From a virus, in the IMG/VR virus record IMGVR_UViG_3300048121_001079, positions 1 to 52,567 of that record: 52,567 nt of DNA; one strand, written 5' to 3'. This document shows, in pieces, positions 32,781-41,860 of this stretch; positions within the stretch are counted from its first letter, which is position 1; each line of letters begins with the position of its first letter. The notes beneath the pieces were generated by a model. That model saw only the letters and a list, made by a program, of their open reading frames with translations. It was not told the DNA's origin and ran no database searches. The position numbers and the translations under genes were made by a program.

Positions 32781-34188
32781 ATCATACGAATCAAAATCAG
32801 CAATAATTCTTCTTTACGGCTCATCAGAGTATAAGACGTTAGATAAGAAACTAAACGGTCAATTAGACACAATGTGCTTGTCAAATAGTGTTGATACTAA
32901 AGATAGTTTAGAAACTGAAATGACATATCCATCTAAAGTCAATACACGAGCAATCTGTGTAATTAAGACAGACAAACAATCAGACGATGATTGGAGAAAC
33001 ATTGGTGGAAAATATTACAGTAGATACAAAGAACAAGTAGACCATGTTTACTTTGATGATGAAATGCCTAAAGAAGTTTATGACGGCGCAATGATGGCAA
33101 GATATTCATTTTCAAAATACAAGACTAAAGAAAAACCATCATACGCAGAAATTCATGTTGATGATATTGATACAATTGATACGTTACATGAAAGTGTTTA
33201 CTTCTCACGTGATTTGGTATCAGAACCAGGAAATGTTTTATATCCAGCAGAGTATGCCAAAAGAATTAATGATACATTATCACCACTAGGTGTCAATGTA
33301 AAAATCTATCATCAAGCACAACTAGAAGAAATGGGCTTAAGTCTGTTATTGAGTGTTGGTCAAGGTTCAGCGAGAGACAGTTATGTTGTTGTCATGGAAC
33401 ACATGAATGGTAAGGTTGGTAAATCACCAATCGCATTAGTAGGTAAGGGTGTTACATTTGATACAGGTGGCATTAGTTTGAAACCAGGACGTAACATGGG
33501 CGATATGAAATACGACATGGGCGGTAGTGCCGCAGTTGTAGGTGCTATGCATGCCATCGCAAAAAATAAGTTGAAGCAGAATGTTGTTGGTATCGTAGGA
33601 CTTGTTGAAAACATGCCTGATGGTACTGCAATCAAACCAGGAGATATAGTTACTTCACTTAGTGGATTGACAGTTGAAAATCTCAACACAGACGCTGAAG
33701 GCCGCTTGGTATTAGCAGATATTCTAACTTACGTACAAAACGAATACAGTCCTTGTTGTATGGTTGATTTAGCAACATTAACTGGTGCTATTGTTGCCAC
33801 TCTTGGTAATGAAATGGCGGGACTATTTACGAACTCTACAGAGTGGTCGAAACAAATCACAGATGCTGGTAAGCAATCAGGTGAAGGTTACTTCCGTATG
33901 CCAATGGGACAAAATTGGAATAAGATGACTGATAGTAAGATTGCTGATATGCAGAATATTGGTGGTCCATACGGTGGTTCGACAACAGCCGCTGAATTTC
34001 TATACAGATTTGTTGACCAAAAGACACCTTGGGCACACTTAGATATTGCTGGTATGGCATGGAATCGTTCAGAGAAAGATACGGTTCCAGTTGGTGCAGT
34101 TGGATTTGGCGTAAAGACACTTTTCAACCTAGTTAAAAACAATGACAAATCTTGTGAATACGCTATAGATGAAGATATGAAGTACTAA
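32773..34188 (+). CDS. pepA: Leucyl aminopeptidase (M17, PepA-like)
   Basis: I choose the ATG 32773, with AAGGA just upstream. The 471-residue protein contains all M17 metal and catalytic residues: GKGVTFDTGGISLKPG (Lys and Asp), MKYDMGG (Asp) and NTDAEGRLVLAD (Asp, Glu and catalytic Arg), plus DLATLTGA and the C-terminal GSTTAAEFLYRF and WAHLDIAG. The enzyme releases N-terminal Leu and other residues and in E. coli PepA can also bind DNA in recombination and gene control. A phage copy could recycle amino acids from host proteins or trim N-termini. It fits with the deformylase, ClpS and ClpX genes. Confidence 0.95.
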   Translation: MNKSYESKSAIILLYGSSEYKTLDKKLNGQLDTMCLSNSVDTKDSLETEMTYPSKVNTRAICVIKTDKQSDDDWRNIGGKYYSRYKEQVDHVYFDDEMPKEVYDGAMMARYSFSKYKTKEKPSYAEIHVDDIDTIDTLHESVYFSRDLVSEPGNVLYPAEYAKRINDTLSPLGVNVKIYHQAQLEEMGLSLLLSVGQGSARDSYVVVMEHMNGKVGKSPIALVGKGVTFDTGGISLKPGRNMGDMKYDMGGSAAVVGAMHAIAKNKLKQNVVGIVGLVENMPDGTAIKPGDIVTSLSGLTVENLNTDAEGRLVLADILTYVQNEYSPCCMVDLATLTGAIVATLGNEMAGLFTNSTEWSKQITDAGKQSGEGYFRMPMGQNWNKMTDSKIADMQNIGGPYGGSTTAAEFLYRFVDQKTPWAHLDIAGMAWNRSEKDTVPVGAVGFGVKTLFNLVKNNDKSCEYAIDEDMKY

Positions 34189-34192
34189 ATTG

Positions 34193-34201
34193 TATAAATA
34201 C
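34193..34201 (+). promoter_or_regulatory. T4-type late promoter for the lipase gene
   Basis: TATAAATAC, an exact late-type box, lies 33 bases before the lipase ATG in a gap of 45 bases. Confidence 0.6.
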
Positions 34202-34233
34202 GAATATAATATTATTCGTAAGGAAATACAATT

Positions 34234-35223
34234 ATGTCATTCATTATAGCATTTACACTTAGGTGGTTAATAAAAGGTTGGATATTAGCCAAACTGGCAG
34301 TAGTTGTCAGAAGGTCAATAGTAAAAAAGTACAACTTAGAAAAGAATTTCAAACAAACTCAATCAGACGAGAAAATAAGATGGGCAGACTTAAGATGGTA
34401 TGCCGATTTAGCGGCAAATGTATATAGTTCTAAAGACAAAATACATGCTATCTATGATAAAGACTTTTCAGTTTATATTAATGAAATAAACGAAATACAG
34501 TACATTGTACTAACTGATAAAACCACAAAGAACAACTATGTGTCAATAAGAGGTACATCTAATTCACACAACGCAATGCAAGATATCAATTTCTTTAAAG
34601 ATAAAAGTAAGCGATTAGGCATTCAAATTCACACAGGATTTCATAGAACAGCAGAAATGATTGCTGATGATTTATTATCCAGACTTGACGAGAAATATGC
34701 AGTTACAGTTACTGGACATAGTCTTGGTGGTGCCGCGGCTCTTGTTACTTCTTGGTACCTCGACCATGCAAATTTCAATGTGAAAGAATGTATCACTTTC
34801 GGTCAGCCTAAAGTTACGGACTCACACGGCAATAGAGTAATGCGTGACAGAGTTAAACTAACCCGTGTTGTAAATGAAACAGATGTTGTGCCTTTAGTGC
34901 CACCTACAGGTACACACAGACATAGATATGCTCATATTGGAACACTAATTAAGTTACTAGACGATGGCAATTATTGCCACTTACAAGAACCAGATAGTTT
35001 GAACTTCGGTGTAAATAGTTTTTGGTTATTTGCGGCAAGAGAAAGTTTCTCTTTCTATGAGATAGGTAAAGAACTACCAGACCACTTTATGACTAGTTAT
35101 ATTGATAACATGAAAATGTGTTCAAGTACTGAGAAAGGTCAAGAAGTATTGTGGAAAGATAGACTACAATATATCAAAGATGAAGGCATTCTTGGTGAAT
35201 TTGGAAATAAAAAGGAGAAGTAA
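34234..35223 (+). CDS. Class 3 lipase, alpha/beta hydrolase
   Basis: The nucleophile elbow GHSLGGAAALVTSWYL (residues about 159-174, Ser in GHSLG) follows a SIRGTSNSHNAMQDI oxyanion region; ETDVVPLVPP gives the Asp and a HRYAHIG block with a His completes a Ser-Asp-His set of Lipase_3 enzymes. The first 30 residues are hydrophobic with basic ends and may anchor the protein in the membrane. Led by a late promoter, it is a candidate lysis or envelope enzyme acting on phospholipid. Length (329) is usual for the family. Confidence 0.85.
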   Translation: MSFIIAFTLRWLIKGWILAKLAVVVRRSIVKKYNLEKNFKQTQSDEKIRWADLRWYADLAANVYSSKDKIHAIYDKDFSVYINEINEIQYIVLTDKTTKNNYVSIRGTSNSHNAMQDINFFKDKSKRLGIQIHTGFHRTAEMIADDLLSRLDEKYAVTVTGHSLGGAAALVTSWYLDHANFNVKECITFGQPKVTDSHGNRVMRDRVKLTRVVNETDVVPLVPPTGTHRHRYAHIGTLIKLLDDGNYCHLQEPDSLNFGVNSFWLFAARESFSFYEIGKELPDHFMTSYIDNMKMCSSTEKGQEVLWKDRLQYIKDEGILGEFGNKKEK

Positions 35224-35670
35224 ATGGAACACGTTCAAGACCCATTTTTATACAGATGCGTAATACAGAGAATAGTAGATGGAGATACAGTAGATATCGA
35301 TATCGATTTAGGATTTGGTATTTGGTTACGCAAAGAAAGAGTTCGTGTAGCAGGCATTGATACACCTGAAAAGAGAACTAGAGACAAAATTGAAAAAATG
35401 TTTGGATTGGCAGCCACTGCTAAAGCACATACATTGATTCCAGAAGGTTCAGAATGTATAGTTAGAACTCGCAGAGATAAAGCCGGTAAGTATGGTAGAA
35501 CTATGGGCGACTTTGTAATGACTGATGGCAGATTGTATACAGAAGTTATGGTTGAAACTCATCACGCAGTTCCTTATGAAGGACAAGCAAAAGCAGATGT
35601 TGAAGCCGCTCACTTAGTAAATAGAGAAATCTTGTGGGAGAGTGGAGAAGTTGAACGCTTTGGGCTCTAA
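35224..35670 (+). CDS. Thermonuclease (SNase) family nuclease
   Basis: IVDGDTVDIDIDLGF (catalytic Asp), RVRVAGIDTPEKRTRDK (Arg, Asp, Thr and Glu) and KYGRTMGDF (second catalytic Arg region) follow staphylococcal nuclease order. No signal peptide is present, so it is cytoplasmic and might degrade host DNA or RNA. At 148 residues it is one SNase domain. It starts directly after the lipase stop and overlaps the next gene by about 29 bases. Confidence 0.88.
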   Translation: MEHVQDPFLYRCVIQRIVDGDTVDIDIDLGFGIWLRKERVRVAGIDTPEKRTRDKIEKMFGLAATAKAHTLIPEGSECIVRTRRDKAGKYGRTMGDFVMTDGRLYTEVMVETHHAVPYEGQAKADVEAAHLVNREILWESGEVERFGL

Positions 35671-36370
35671 GATTGCCTTTGTAGGCGATAGTTTTTGTTC
35701 AGAATTTCCAGAGTTAGAATTCTGGACTTCTAGGACATCAGATATGATTTCTGACTATCCCGCATGGACTACAATGCTCTTAGAAGAATACAATGCCACT
35801 GCTATTCAAAAAGGTATTAGAGGAGATTGTTTATTTCATGCATTTCAGAAATTACTTGAAGTCATAGATGATGCAGACTATATAATAATCTGTGTAACTG
35901 AACCGCGAAGATTAGCAAACTCTAGTAAAATTCCCATGACTATTACTATTGCTGAAGACCCAGAATCTCGTTATTTCATCAGCAAAGAAGTCACATCCTC
36001 ATCTCTAATGTATTATAAGAATCTTATGAACTACGATTTTCATAGAGTAGCACAACGAGGAATTATAACACAGATGGACCAATTGTTATTAAAAAAGAAG
36101 AAAAAATGTATATGGTTTCCTTGTTTCTACAATTCAACATCAAGTGACGTACTAGAAAAGCCAGGTGACATATTACAAGAAGACTATCAAATTACAAGCG
36201 GACCATATGGTACAAAACCTCTGTATGAGTTTGCAGAACTTCACACTCCTATGATACCACATAGTAATCATTTTTCGAAAGAACAGAACGAAAATATGTT
36301 TAAACTTATAAAAGATATAATAGATACGGATGCATTCTTGCCAAGAGAACTAAATATGAGTGTAATATAA
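35642..36370 (+). CDS. SGNH-hydrolase-like protein (second copy)
   Basis: An IAFVGDSFCSE segment (residues 11-21) matches SGNH block I; the Gly and Asn blocks and the final His are less clear (IPHSNHFSKEQNENM near the C-terminus could carry the Asp-x-x-His equivalent). The start is uncertain: GTG 35642 or TTG 35651, the latter with TGGAG upstream. It overlaps the nuclease gene end and is coupled to the radical SAM gene by TAATG, so it probably serves the same pathway as the radical SAM trio. It is only distantly similar to the SGNH gene at 16940. Confidence 0.6.
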   Translation: MEKLNALGSKIAFVGDSFCSEFPELEFWTSRTSDMISDYPAWTTMLLEEYNATAIQKGIRGDCLFHAFQKLLEVIDDADYIIICVTEPRRLANSSKIPMTITIAEDPESRYFISKEVTSSSLMYYKNLMNYDFHRVAQRGIITQMDQLLLKKKKKCIWFPCFYNSTSSDVLEKPGDILQEDYQITSGPYGTKPLYEFAELHTPMIPHSNHFSKEQNENMFKLIKDIIDTDAFLPRELNMSVI

Positions 36371-37659
36371 TGAGTGAAACTGACCCAATGAAACAAAAAG
36401 AAATCATATCTAAGACATATTGTCCACTTCCGTTTAATCACCTATACGTACATCCCACTAATATGGCAAGTGTATGTTGTATATATCGTAAAACTACAGA
36501 GAAAATGAGTCTACCTAATATCAAAGATTATAAAAATCTAGGTGACCACTTACATCATCCATTCATAAAAGACATACAACAAAAGATGTTGAAAGGCGAG
36601 AAAGTCGATGGGTGTGCTACTTGTTATCATGCAGAAGAACATGGCTTTCAAAGTTTCCGAGAGAGAGAAATACAAACTTGGCATGTTGAATCCGGCCGTG
36701 GCTTCACTCCGCCAGACTTAAACAATCCAAAACTAGAATACATGGAAATGACATTTGGCAACTATTGCAATCTAGCGTGTAGAACATGTGACAGTAACCT
36801 AAGTCACAGTTGGATAGATGACGAAGAAGAACTTGTAAAACGTGGAATACTTAATGCACTAAACAACGCATCCCCTACATCGCATTCATTATTGCAGTCA
36901 AAAAGAATTAACATTGAAAAAGAATGGCATTCAGATGATTTCAAAGATTTACAATACATAAAGATAACTGGTGGCGAACCAATGTTACATCCTGACTTTC
37001 CTAAATTTATGGCACAGTTAGAACAAGAAAACGTTCATTGTTTCATATTTACTAATGCAAGTTGGGTACCTAAACAAAGAATATTTGACATGATAAAGAA
37101 CTTTAAATTTCTTCAGGTGTTTATGAGCGTAGACGGTACGGGCGATGTACAAGAATACATGAGGCATAATGCTAAGTGGAAAACTACAGACAAATCAGTA
37201 AGAGCATGGATGCAATTTGCATCCTCTTCAAGTAATGTTCAGATAGCGTGGGCACCAACATGGTCACTAATGAATGCACCTTATTTTGTAGAAACATGTA
37301 ATTGGTGGTTAGGACTAACAGAAGAAATTAAACAGCCAACTAGTTGGGGATGTCTTAAGACAAATTTCGTATATGGTCCATCAATTTATCAAATGAGTTT
37401 ATTGCCAAATGAGGCAAAAGAAAAACTAAAAATACAAGCATTAGAGTATATTGAAGAATTAAAAAATAAAGATATCGATGGTAAAGAACATATAATTGAG
37501 ATGGCAGAAGCATATATAAGCAACTTTGATAATGATAATAAAAAAAGTGACTTAGAAGACTATCACAAAATGACAGATGCGTTAGATGAAATGCGTGGAC
37601 AATCCACAGAGAAGATGTTACCACTAACTTATGAAGCAATGCACAATCGCAACAAATAG
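36370..37659 (+). CDS. Radical SAM protein A with N-terminal auxiliary Cys cluster
   Basis: The CxxxCxxC motif that binds the SAM-linked 4Fe-4S cluster is Cys133, Cys137, Cys140 (NYCNLACRTC), followed by the SAM-binding ITGGEPMLHP. Before it, Cys18, Cys36/37, Cys82 and Cys85 (GCATC) form a four-Cys set likely to hold a second Fe-S cluster, as in twitch/SPASM-like radical SAM proteins of marine phages. Met7 aligns with the start of its paralogue at 38983; the two are about three quarters identical by eye over most of their length. Product unknown. The gene is coupled to the SGNH gene and followed by radical SAM B. Confidence 0.88.
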   Translation: MSETDPMKQKEIISKTYCPLPFNHLYVHPTNMASVCCIYRKTTEKMSLPNIKDYKNLGDHLHHPFIKDIQQKMLKGEKVDGCATCYHAEEHGFQSFREREIQTWHVESGRGFTPPDLNNPKLEYMEMTFGNYCNLACRTCDSNLSHSWIDDEEELVKRGILNALNNASPTSHSLLQSKRINIEKEWHSDDFKDLQYIKITGGEPMLHPDFPKFMAQLEQENVHCFIFTNASWVPKQRIFDMIKNFKFLQVFMSVDGTGDVQEYMRHNAKWKTTDKSVRAWMQFASSSSNVQIAWAPTWSLMNAPYFVETCNWWLGLTEEIKQPTSWGCLKTNFVYGPSIYQMSLLPNEAKEKLKIQALEYIEELKNKDIDGKEHIIEMAEAYISNFDNDNKKSDLEDYHKMTDALDEMRGQSTEKMLPLTYEAMHNRNK

Positions 37660-37672
37660 ATGGGAGTAATAT

Positions 37673-38986
37673 ATGGATAATAAATGGAAATTACATACAG
37701 GTCTAGGTGACCCGACATGTGCATTAAAATTTGGTTGGTCTACTGTTAAATTATCAGAAGGAACATCTGCATCTTGTCATAGAACTGCATACGATAAAGT
37801 ACCTGAGGGAGACTTTGGTAAATTTCATTACACTCCTACTCAGATGGAAACTCGTAAACTTATGTTGGAAGGTAAATGGCCGGGTCAAGGCTGTGAGTAC
37901 TGCAAGAAAATAGAAGATGCTGGTGGTATATCAGATAGAATGGAGGCTAACTCCATGGACCCTAAACACTTTAGTACAACTGAATGTAAAATATTAGAAG
38001 TATATTTTAGTAATGTATGTAATCAAGCATGTATATATTGCTCTCCTGAATATAGTTCTATGTGGGAAGTTGAGAATAAGAAGTTCGAACTAGAAATGGT
38101 TGTTAATCCTCATGGAAAAGAATTCCTTAAAGACAAAAATAATTTCAAAAGAATAAAGAGTGAGTTTTGGGAATGGATGGAAAACAACTATAAGCCATTA
38201 GTTAAATATAATATACTAGGAGGTGAACCATTCTTTCAACCAGAACTCGCAGAGAATTTAGACTTCTTTGAAACTCATCCTTGTCCTAATTTGGAATTAA
38301 CAATAATTAGTAACCTCAAGTGCCCAGAGAAAAGATTTCGTGCAACAATGGATAAGATAGATAATCTTCGTGCCATTGGTCATTTAGGACAGGTAAGAAT
38401 TACTGGTTCTATTGATTGTTGGGGGGATGCATTTGAATACACACGTTGGGGTGCAAAGTTAGAAGAGTTCGACAGAAATCTTGGTATACTTATGTTAGAT
38501 TATAAAGAGATAGAAGTTGAAATACATATGACTATGGGTGCTACAACAATAAAAGATATGCCAGAACTAATAACAAGATTAAACTATTGGAATAATCTAA
38601 GAAATCCATTAAGAGAAAAGTCATCTCAAAATGATGATTCGTATGGTATAGTACAGTCGGGTGTGAAAGAGAATAGTCATATTAAACCTATACATCTCAA
38701 TGCTAACTTTGTTGTATGGCCGCATCATATGGCACCTGACATATTTCCTGCAGGATTCTTTAAAGAAGATTTTAAAAGGGTAAATGCAGAGTTAGACAAA
38801 GGTGTCTGGCGCCGTACTTTGTATGAATTGATGAAAGGATATGAAAAGTCAATAGATAATTCACCGGGTGATTATGAACTAATAAATAAACTAAAAGAAG
38901 AATTAACAAATATAGACAGAAGAAGAGGATGTGATTCGAAGAAAACATTCCCTTGGTTATATAAATTTAATGAAAAAAATACATGA
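37673..38986 (+). CDS. Radical SAM protein B
   Basis: CNQACIYC is the radical SAM CxxxCxxC site, with the GGEPFFQPEL SAM motif further on. An N-terminal auxiliary pattern is again present: a Cys in DPTCALKF, a Cys in SASCHRT and GCEYC. It is clearly divergent from copies A and C, so a distinct step or substrate is likely. GGGAGTAATAT precedes the ATG. The stop overlaps copy C by 4 bases. Confidence 0.88.
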   Translation: MDNKWKLHTGLGDPTCALKFGWSTVKLSEGTSASCHRTAYDKVPEGDFGKFHYTPTQMETRKLMLEGKWPGQGCEYCKKIEDAGGISDRMEANSMDPKHFSTTECKILEVYFSNVCNQACIYCSPEYSSMWEVENKKFELEMVVNPHGKEFLKDKNNFKRIKSEFWEWMENNYKPLVKYNILGGEPFFQPELAENLDFFETHPCPNLELTIISNLKCPEKRFRATMDKIDNLRAIGHLGQVRITGSIDCWGDAFEYTRWGAKLEEFDRNLGILMLDYKEIEVEIHMTMGATTIKDMPELITRLNYWNNLRNPLREKSSQNDDSYGIVQSGVKENSHIKPIHLNANFVVWPHHMAPDIFPAGFFKEDFKRVNAELDKGVWRRTLYELMKGYEKSIDNSPGDYELINKLKEELTNIDRRRGCDSKKTFPWLYKFNEKNT

Positions 38987-40242
38987 AACAAAAAGAAATC
39001 ATATCTAAGACGTATTGTCCACTTCCCTTTAATCACTTATATGTACATCCCACAAATATGGCAAGTGTATGCTGTGCATTTCGTAAAGAGGGCGAGAGAG
39101 AAAGTTTACCTAATATCAAAGAGTATAAGAATTTAGGTGACCACTTAAAGCATCCATTCATAAAAGACATACAACAAAAGATGTTGAAAGGCGAGAAAGT
39201 AGATGGATGTGCTACGTGCTATTATGCTGAAGAGCATGGATATGAGAGTATGCGTGAGAAAGAAATAGCAACTTGGCATATTGAAACATTTCGAAACTTT
39301 ACCCCACCTGATTTAGAAAATCCAAAACTAGAATTTTTAGAAATGACATTTGGCAACTATTGTAATCTAGCATGTAGAACATGTCATAGTGACCTAAGTC
39401 ATAGTTGGATTGAAGACGAAGAAGAACTCGTAAAGCGTGGTCTTATGGGTAAAGTAGGTAATAAGAGAATTAATATTGAAAAAGAATGGCACCCAGACGA
39501 TTTTAAAGATTTACAGTATATAAAGATAACTGGCGGTGAGCCTATGTTACATCCTGATTTTCCTAAGTTTATGGCACAGTTAGAACAAAAAAATGTTTAC
39601 TGTTTCATATTTACTAATGCAAGTTGGGTGCCAAAGAAAAGAATCTTTGATATGTTAAAAGACTTTAAATTCCTTCAAGTATTTCTTAGTGTAGATGGCA
39701 CTGGCGATGTACAAGAGTATATGAGACATAACGCTAAGTGGGACACAACACACAAATCAGTAAGAACATGGATGGAATGGTCAGTCACTATGCCTAATGT
39801 TCAGGTAGCATGGGCGCCAACGTGGTCATTAATGAATGCAAGTTACTTCGTAGAAACATGTAATTGGTGGTTAGGACTAACAGAAGAAATACTAAGAGAT
39901 AAAAAACCTGGTGCAGACTGGAACTTAGTAAAAACAAATTTCGTATACGGTCCATCAATCTATCAAATGAGTTTATTACCAAAGAAGACAAAAGAAAAAC
40001 TAAAAATAGATGTACAAGAGTATATCGAAGAATTAAAGAATGGTGATATTGGCACATCTGAACTTATAATTGAAATGGCAGAAGCGTATATAAAATTCTT
40101 TGATAAAAACGAAAGCAATATGAATAAAAATTTTACAGACTATCACAAAATGACAGATGCGTTAGATGAAATGCGTGGACAATCTCTTAAGAAAATGATA
40201 CCATTGACCTATAAAGCAATGTACGAAATAGAGAAAAAGTAA
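38983..40242 (+). CDS. Radical SAM protein C, paralogue of A
   Basis: Same architecture as copy A: N-terminal Cys set (TYCPLPF, VCCAF, GCATC), CNLACRTC and ITGGEPMLHP. The largest difference from A is a shorter loop after the SAM-site region (copy A has an added ASPTSHSLLQ-type segment) and changes in the C-terminal third. Conservation of all cluster Cys in both copies argues that both are active. The gene starts inside the end of copy B. Confidence 0.88.
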   Translation: MKQKEIISKTYCPLPFNHLYVHPTNMASVCCAFRKEGERESLPNIKEYKNLGDHLKHPFIKDIQQKMLKGEKVDGCATCYYAEEHGYESMREKEIATWHIETFRNFTPPDLENPKLEFLEMTFGNYCNLACRTCHSDLSHSWIEDEEELVKRGLMGKVGNKRINIEKEWHPDDFKDLQYIKITGGEPMLHPDFPKFMAQLEQKNVYCFIFTNASWVPKKRIFDMLKDFKFLQVFLSVDGTGDVQEYMRHNAKWDTTHKSVRTWMEWSVTMPNVQVAWAPTWSLMNASYFVETCNWWLGLTEEILRDKKPGADWNLVKTNFVYGPSIYQMSLLPKKTKEKLKIDVQEYIEELKNGDIGTSELIIEMAEAYIKFFDKNESNMNKNFTDYHKMTDALDEMRGQSLKKMIPLTYKAMYEIEKK

Positions 40243-40251
40243 AAATATAGG

Positions 40252-40281
40252 TTGACATTTAGTAATCATTTGTGGTATAAT
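40252..40281 (+). promoter_or_regulatory. Sigma70-like promoter
   Basis: TTGACA at 40252-40257 and TATAAT at 40276-40281, 18-base spacer, with TGTGG before the -10 as in several other early promoters. It lies 32 bases before the 142-aa gene. Confidence 0.75.
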
Positions 40282-40312
40282 AGACTTAATTAACAATACA
40301 AATAGGTAGAAT

Positions 40313-40741
40313 ATGACTGATACTCCCGAAACACCAAAACCAATAGTGAGCGAATCTGGTGAATATGAAAACCTTATGGACCTCGCTGACCAAAATAAGG
40401 CACAAGCAGAAGAAAATCCTGATGCTTTTCAAAGTTTATTTGAAGTAGAAGAAGTTGAGATAGACCCAGACCATTGGACGCAACACTGGAAGGGAATGCC
40501 AGAGTATAAACAAGAAGACAACGGTCCATGGAAGACAGTGAGAATTCACTTCAGAAATGAAGAAGACTATAATGAGTTTGCAAAGTTAACTGGTAATACA
40601 CACCTCACAAAGAAAACAAAAAGTGCTTGGTATCCGAAATTAGAGATTACTAAAAATGCGTTACTACGTTGGATAGAAGATGACGACGGAGACGAAGACG
40701 ACATACAATCAACGTATGACGAAGACAATGAAGAGGTGTAA
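40313..40741 (+). CDS. Phage protein with WKGMPEY/KTKSAWYP domain
   Basis: Residues 55-115 contain a HWKGMPEYKQEDN block, a TVRIHFRNEEDYNEFAKLTG block and KTKSAWYP. I recall this arrangement from phage proteins annotated as linked to ParB-like nucleases and found beside DNA-modification glycosyltransferases. The ends are acidic low-complexity sequence. It is followed with no gap by the glycosyltransferase gene, which supports a joint role. Biochemical function unknown. Confidence 0.6.
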   Translation: MTDTPETPKPIVSESGEYENLMDLADQNKAQAEENPDAFQSLFEVEEVEIDPDHWTQHWKGMPEYKQEDNGPWKTVRIHFRNEEDYNEFAKLTGNTHLTKKTKSAWYPKLEITKNALLRWIEDDDGDEDDIQSTYDEDNEEV

Positions 40742-41683
40742 ATGAGAACAGCACCAAAATATCCAGTCTATATTATCTCTAAAACAAGACACGAATCTAT
40801 GTTTACTTCTAGGTCATTGTCTCGTATGAAGATACATCATTATATTGCCATTGAGCCACAAGACTATGACAATTACGATAAATGCTTAGATACTTTTAAT
40901 ATTAGAGACTATGTTACGTTATTAGTACTGCCATTCAGTAATCACGGTGATGGTCCTGGTAGAGCAAGAAACTGGTGTTGGGACCATTCTATGGAAGTCC
41001 TAGGCGCTAAAAGACATTGGGTAATGGATGATAACATTCAGGACTTCTATAGATTACATAACAATCAACGTATTCGTGTTGAGTCTGGTGTAATGTTTAA
41101 GATTATGGAAGACTTCTGTGATAGATATGATAATGTAAAGATTGCAGGTCCACAGTATCGTTTCTTCTGTGCGGCAGACCAATCATATCCACCTTATGTA
41201 AAGAACACAAGAATTTATTCTACACTTCTAATCGAAAACGATTGTAAGTATAGATGGAGAGGCAGATATAATGAAGACACTGATATCTGTTTGAGAGTTC
41301 TTAAAGATGGTGATTGCACTGTACAGTTTAATGCGTTCTTACAAGGTAAGTGTGCAACTCAAACAGTCAAAGGTGGCAACACCGAAGAATTCTATCATGC
41401 TGAATTTACGGAAAATGAAGAGTTTAAAAAGACAGGTTATAATACTGACGGTACAATTAACAAGTCACAGATGTTAGCAGATATGCATCCAGATGTTGCG
41501 AAAGTAGTTTGGAAATATGGAAGATGGCACCATTATGTAGATTACTTGCCATTTAAAAAGAACATGTTATCTATCAAAGAAGGCACTCAATTGCCAGAAG
41601 GTATAAATAACTACGGACTAGAACTAAGAAAATATTCTAGTGTCCAAGATTTTGAAATAGAACAGAGAGTAACAAGCAAATAA
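40742..41683 (+). CDS. TET-associated-type glycosyltransferase
   Basis: Residues 1-130 show the family opening (YPVYIISKTRHE, then GPGRARNWCWDHS and the RHWVMDDNIQDFYR block with a DD pair for the metal and nucleotide sugar). Later come NEDTDICLRVLKDG (acceptor-side acidic block) and KVVWKYGRWHHYVDY. This is the layout of the glycosyltransferases found with TET/JBP DNA oxygenases in phages, which sugar-coat oxidised 5-methylcytosine. No TET enzyme is present in this window, so the acceptor is open. Confidence 0.75.
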   Translation: MRTAPKYPVYIISKTRHESMFTSRSLSRMKIHHYIAIEPQDYDNYDKCLDTFNIRDYVTLLVLPFSNHGDGPGRARNWCWDHSMEVLGAKRHWVMDDNIQDFYRLHNNQRIRVESGVMFKIMEDFCDRYDNVKIAGPQYRFFCAADQSYPPYVKNTRIYSTLLIENDCKYRWRGRYNEDTDICLRVLKDGDCTVQFNAFLQGKCATQTVKGGNTEEFYHAEFTENEEFKKTGYNTDGTINKSQMLADMHPDVAKVVWKYGRWHHYVDYLPFKKNMLSIKEGTQLPEGINNYGLELRKYSSVQDFEIEQRVTSK

Positions 41684-41694
41684 AATAATAATTA

Positions 41695-41770
41695 GCCGAT
41701 GTAGCACAGTTGGTAGTGCAACTGATTTGTAATCAGTAGGTCGGGAGTTCGAGTCTCTCCATCGGCACCA
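41695..41770 (+). tRNA. tRNA-Thr (UGU)
   Basis: Acceptor GCCGATG pairs with CATCGGC, discriminator A, encoded CCA. The anticodon stem ACTGA/TCAGT holds loop TTTGTAA, anticodon TGT. Confidence 0.95.
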
Positions 41771-41779
41771 TTTTAATAA

Positions 41780-41854
41780 GCGGGTGTGGCTCAGTGGTAG
41801 AGCATCTCGTTGCCAACGAGAGGGTCACGGGTTCGAATCCCGTCACCCGCTCCA
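41780..41854 (+). tRNA. tRNA-Gly (GCC)
   Basis: Acceptor GCGGGTG pairs with CACCCGC, discriminator T, encoded CCA. Stem TCTCG/CGAGA holds loop TTGCCAA, anticodon GCC; the T-loop is TTCGAAT. Confidence 0.95.
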
Positions 41855-41860
41855 GTTCAT

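Larger units (their letters stand above)
36388..40242 (+). repeat. Direct duplication of a radical SAM gene
   Basis: The DNA from 36388 and from 38983 begins with the same ATGAAACAAAAAGAAATCAT run and stays closely similar for about 1.2 kb, with mostly third-base changes. The copies are in direct orientation, 2.6 kb apart, and enclose the more divergent radical SAM B gene. Confidence 0.85.
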
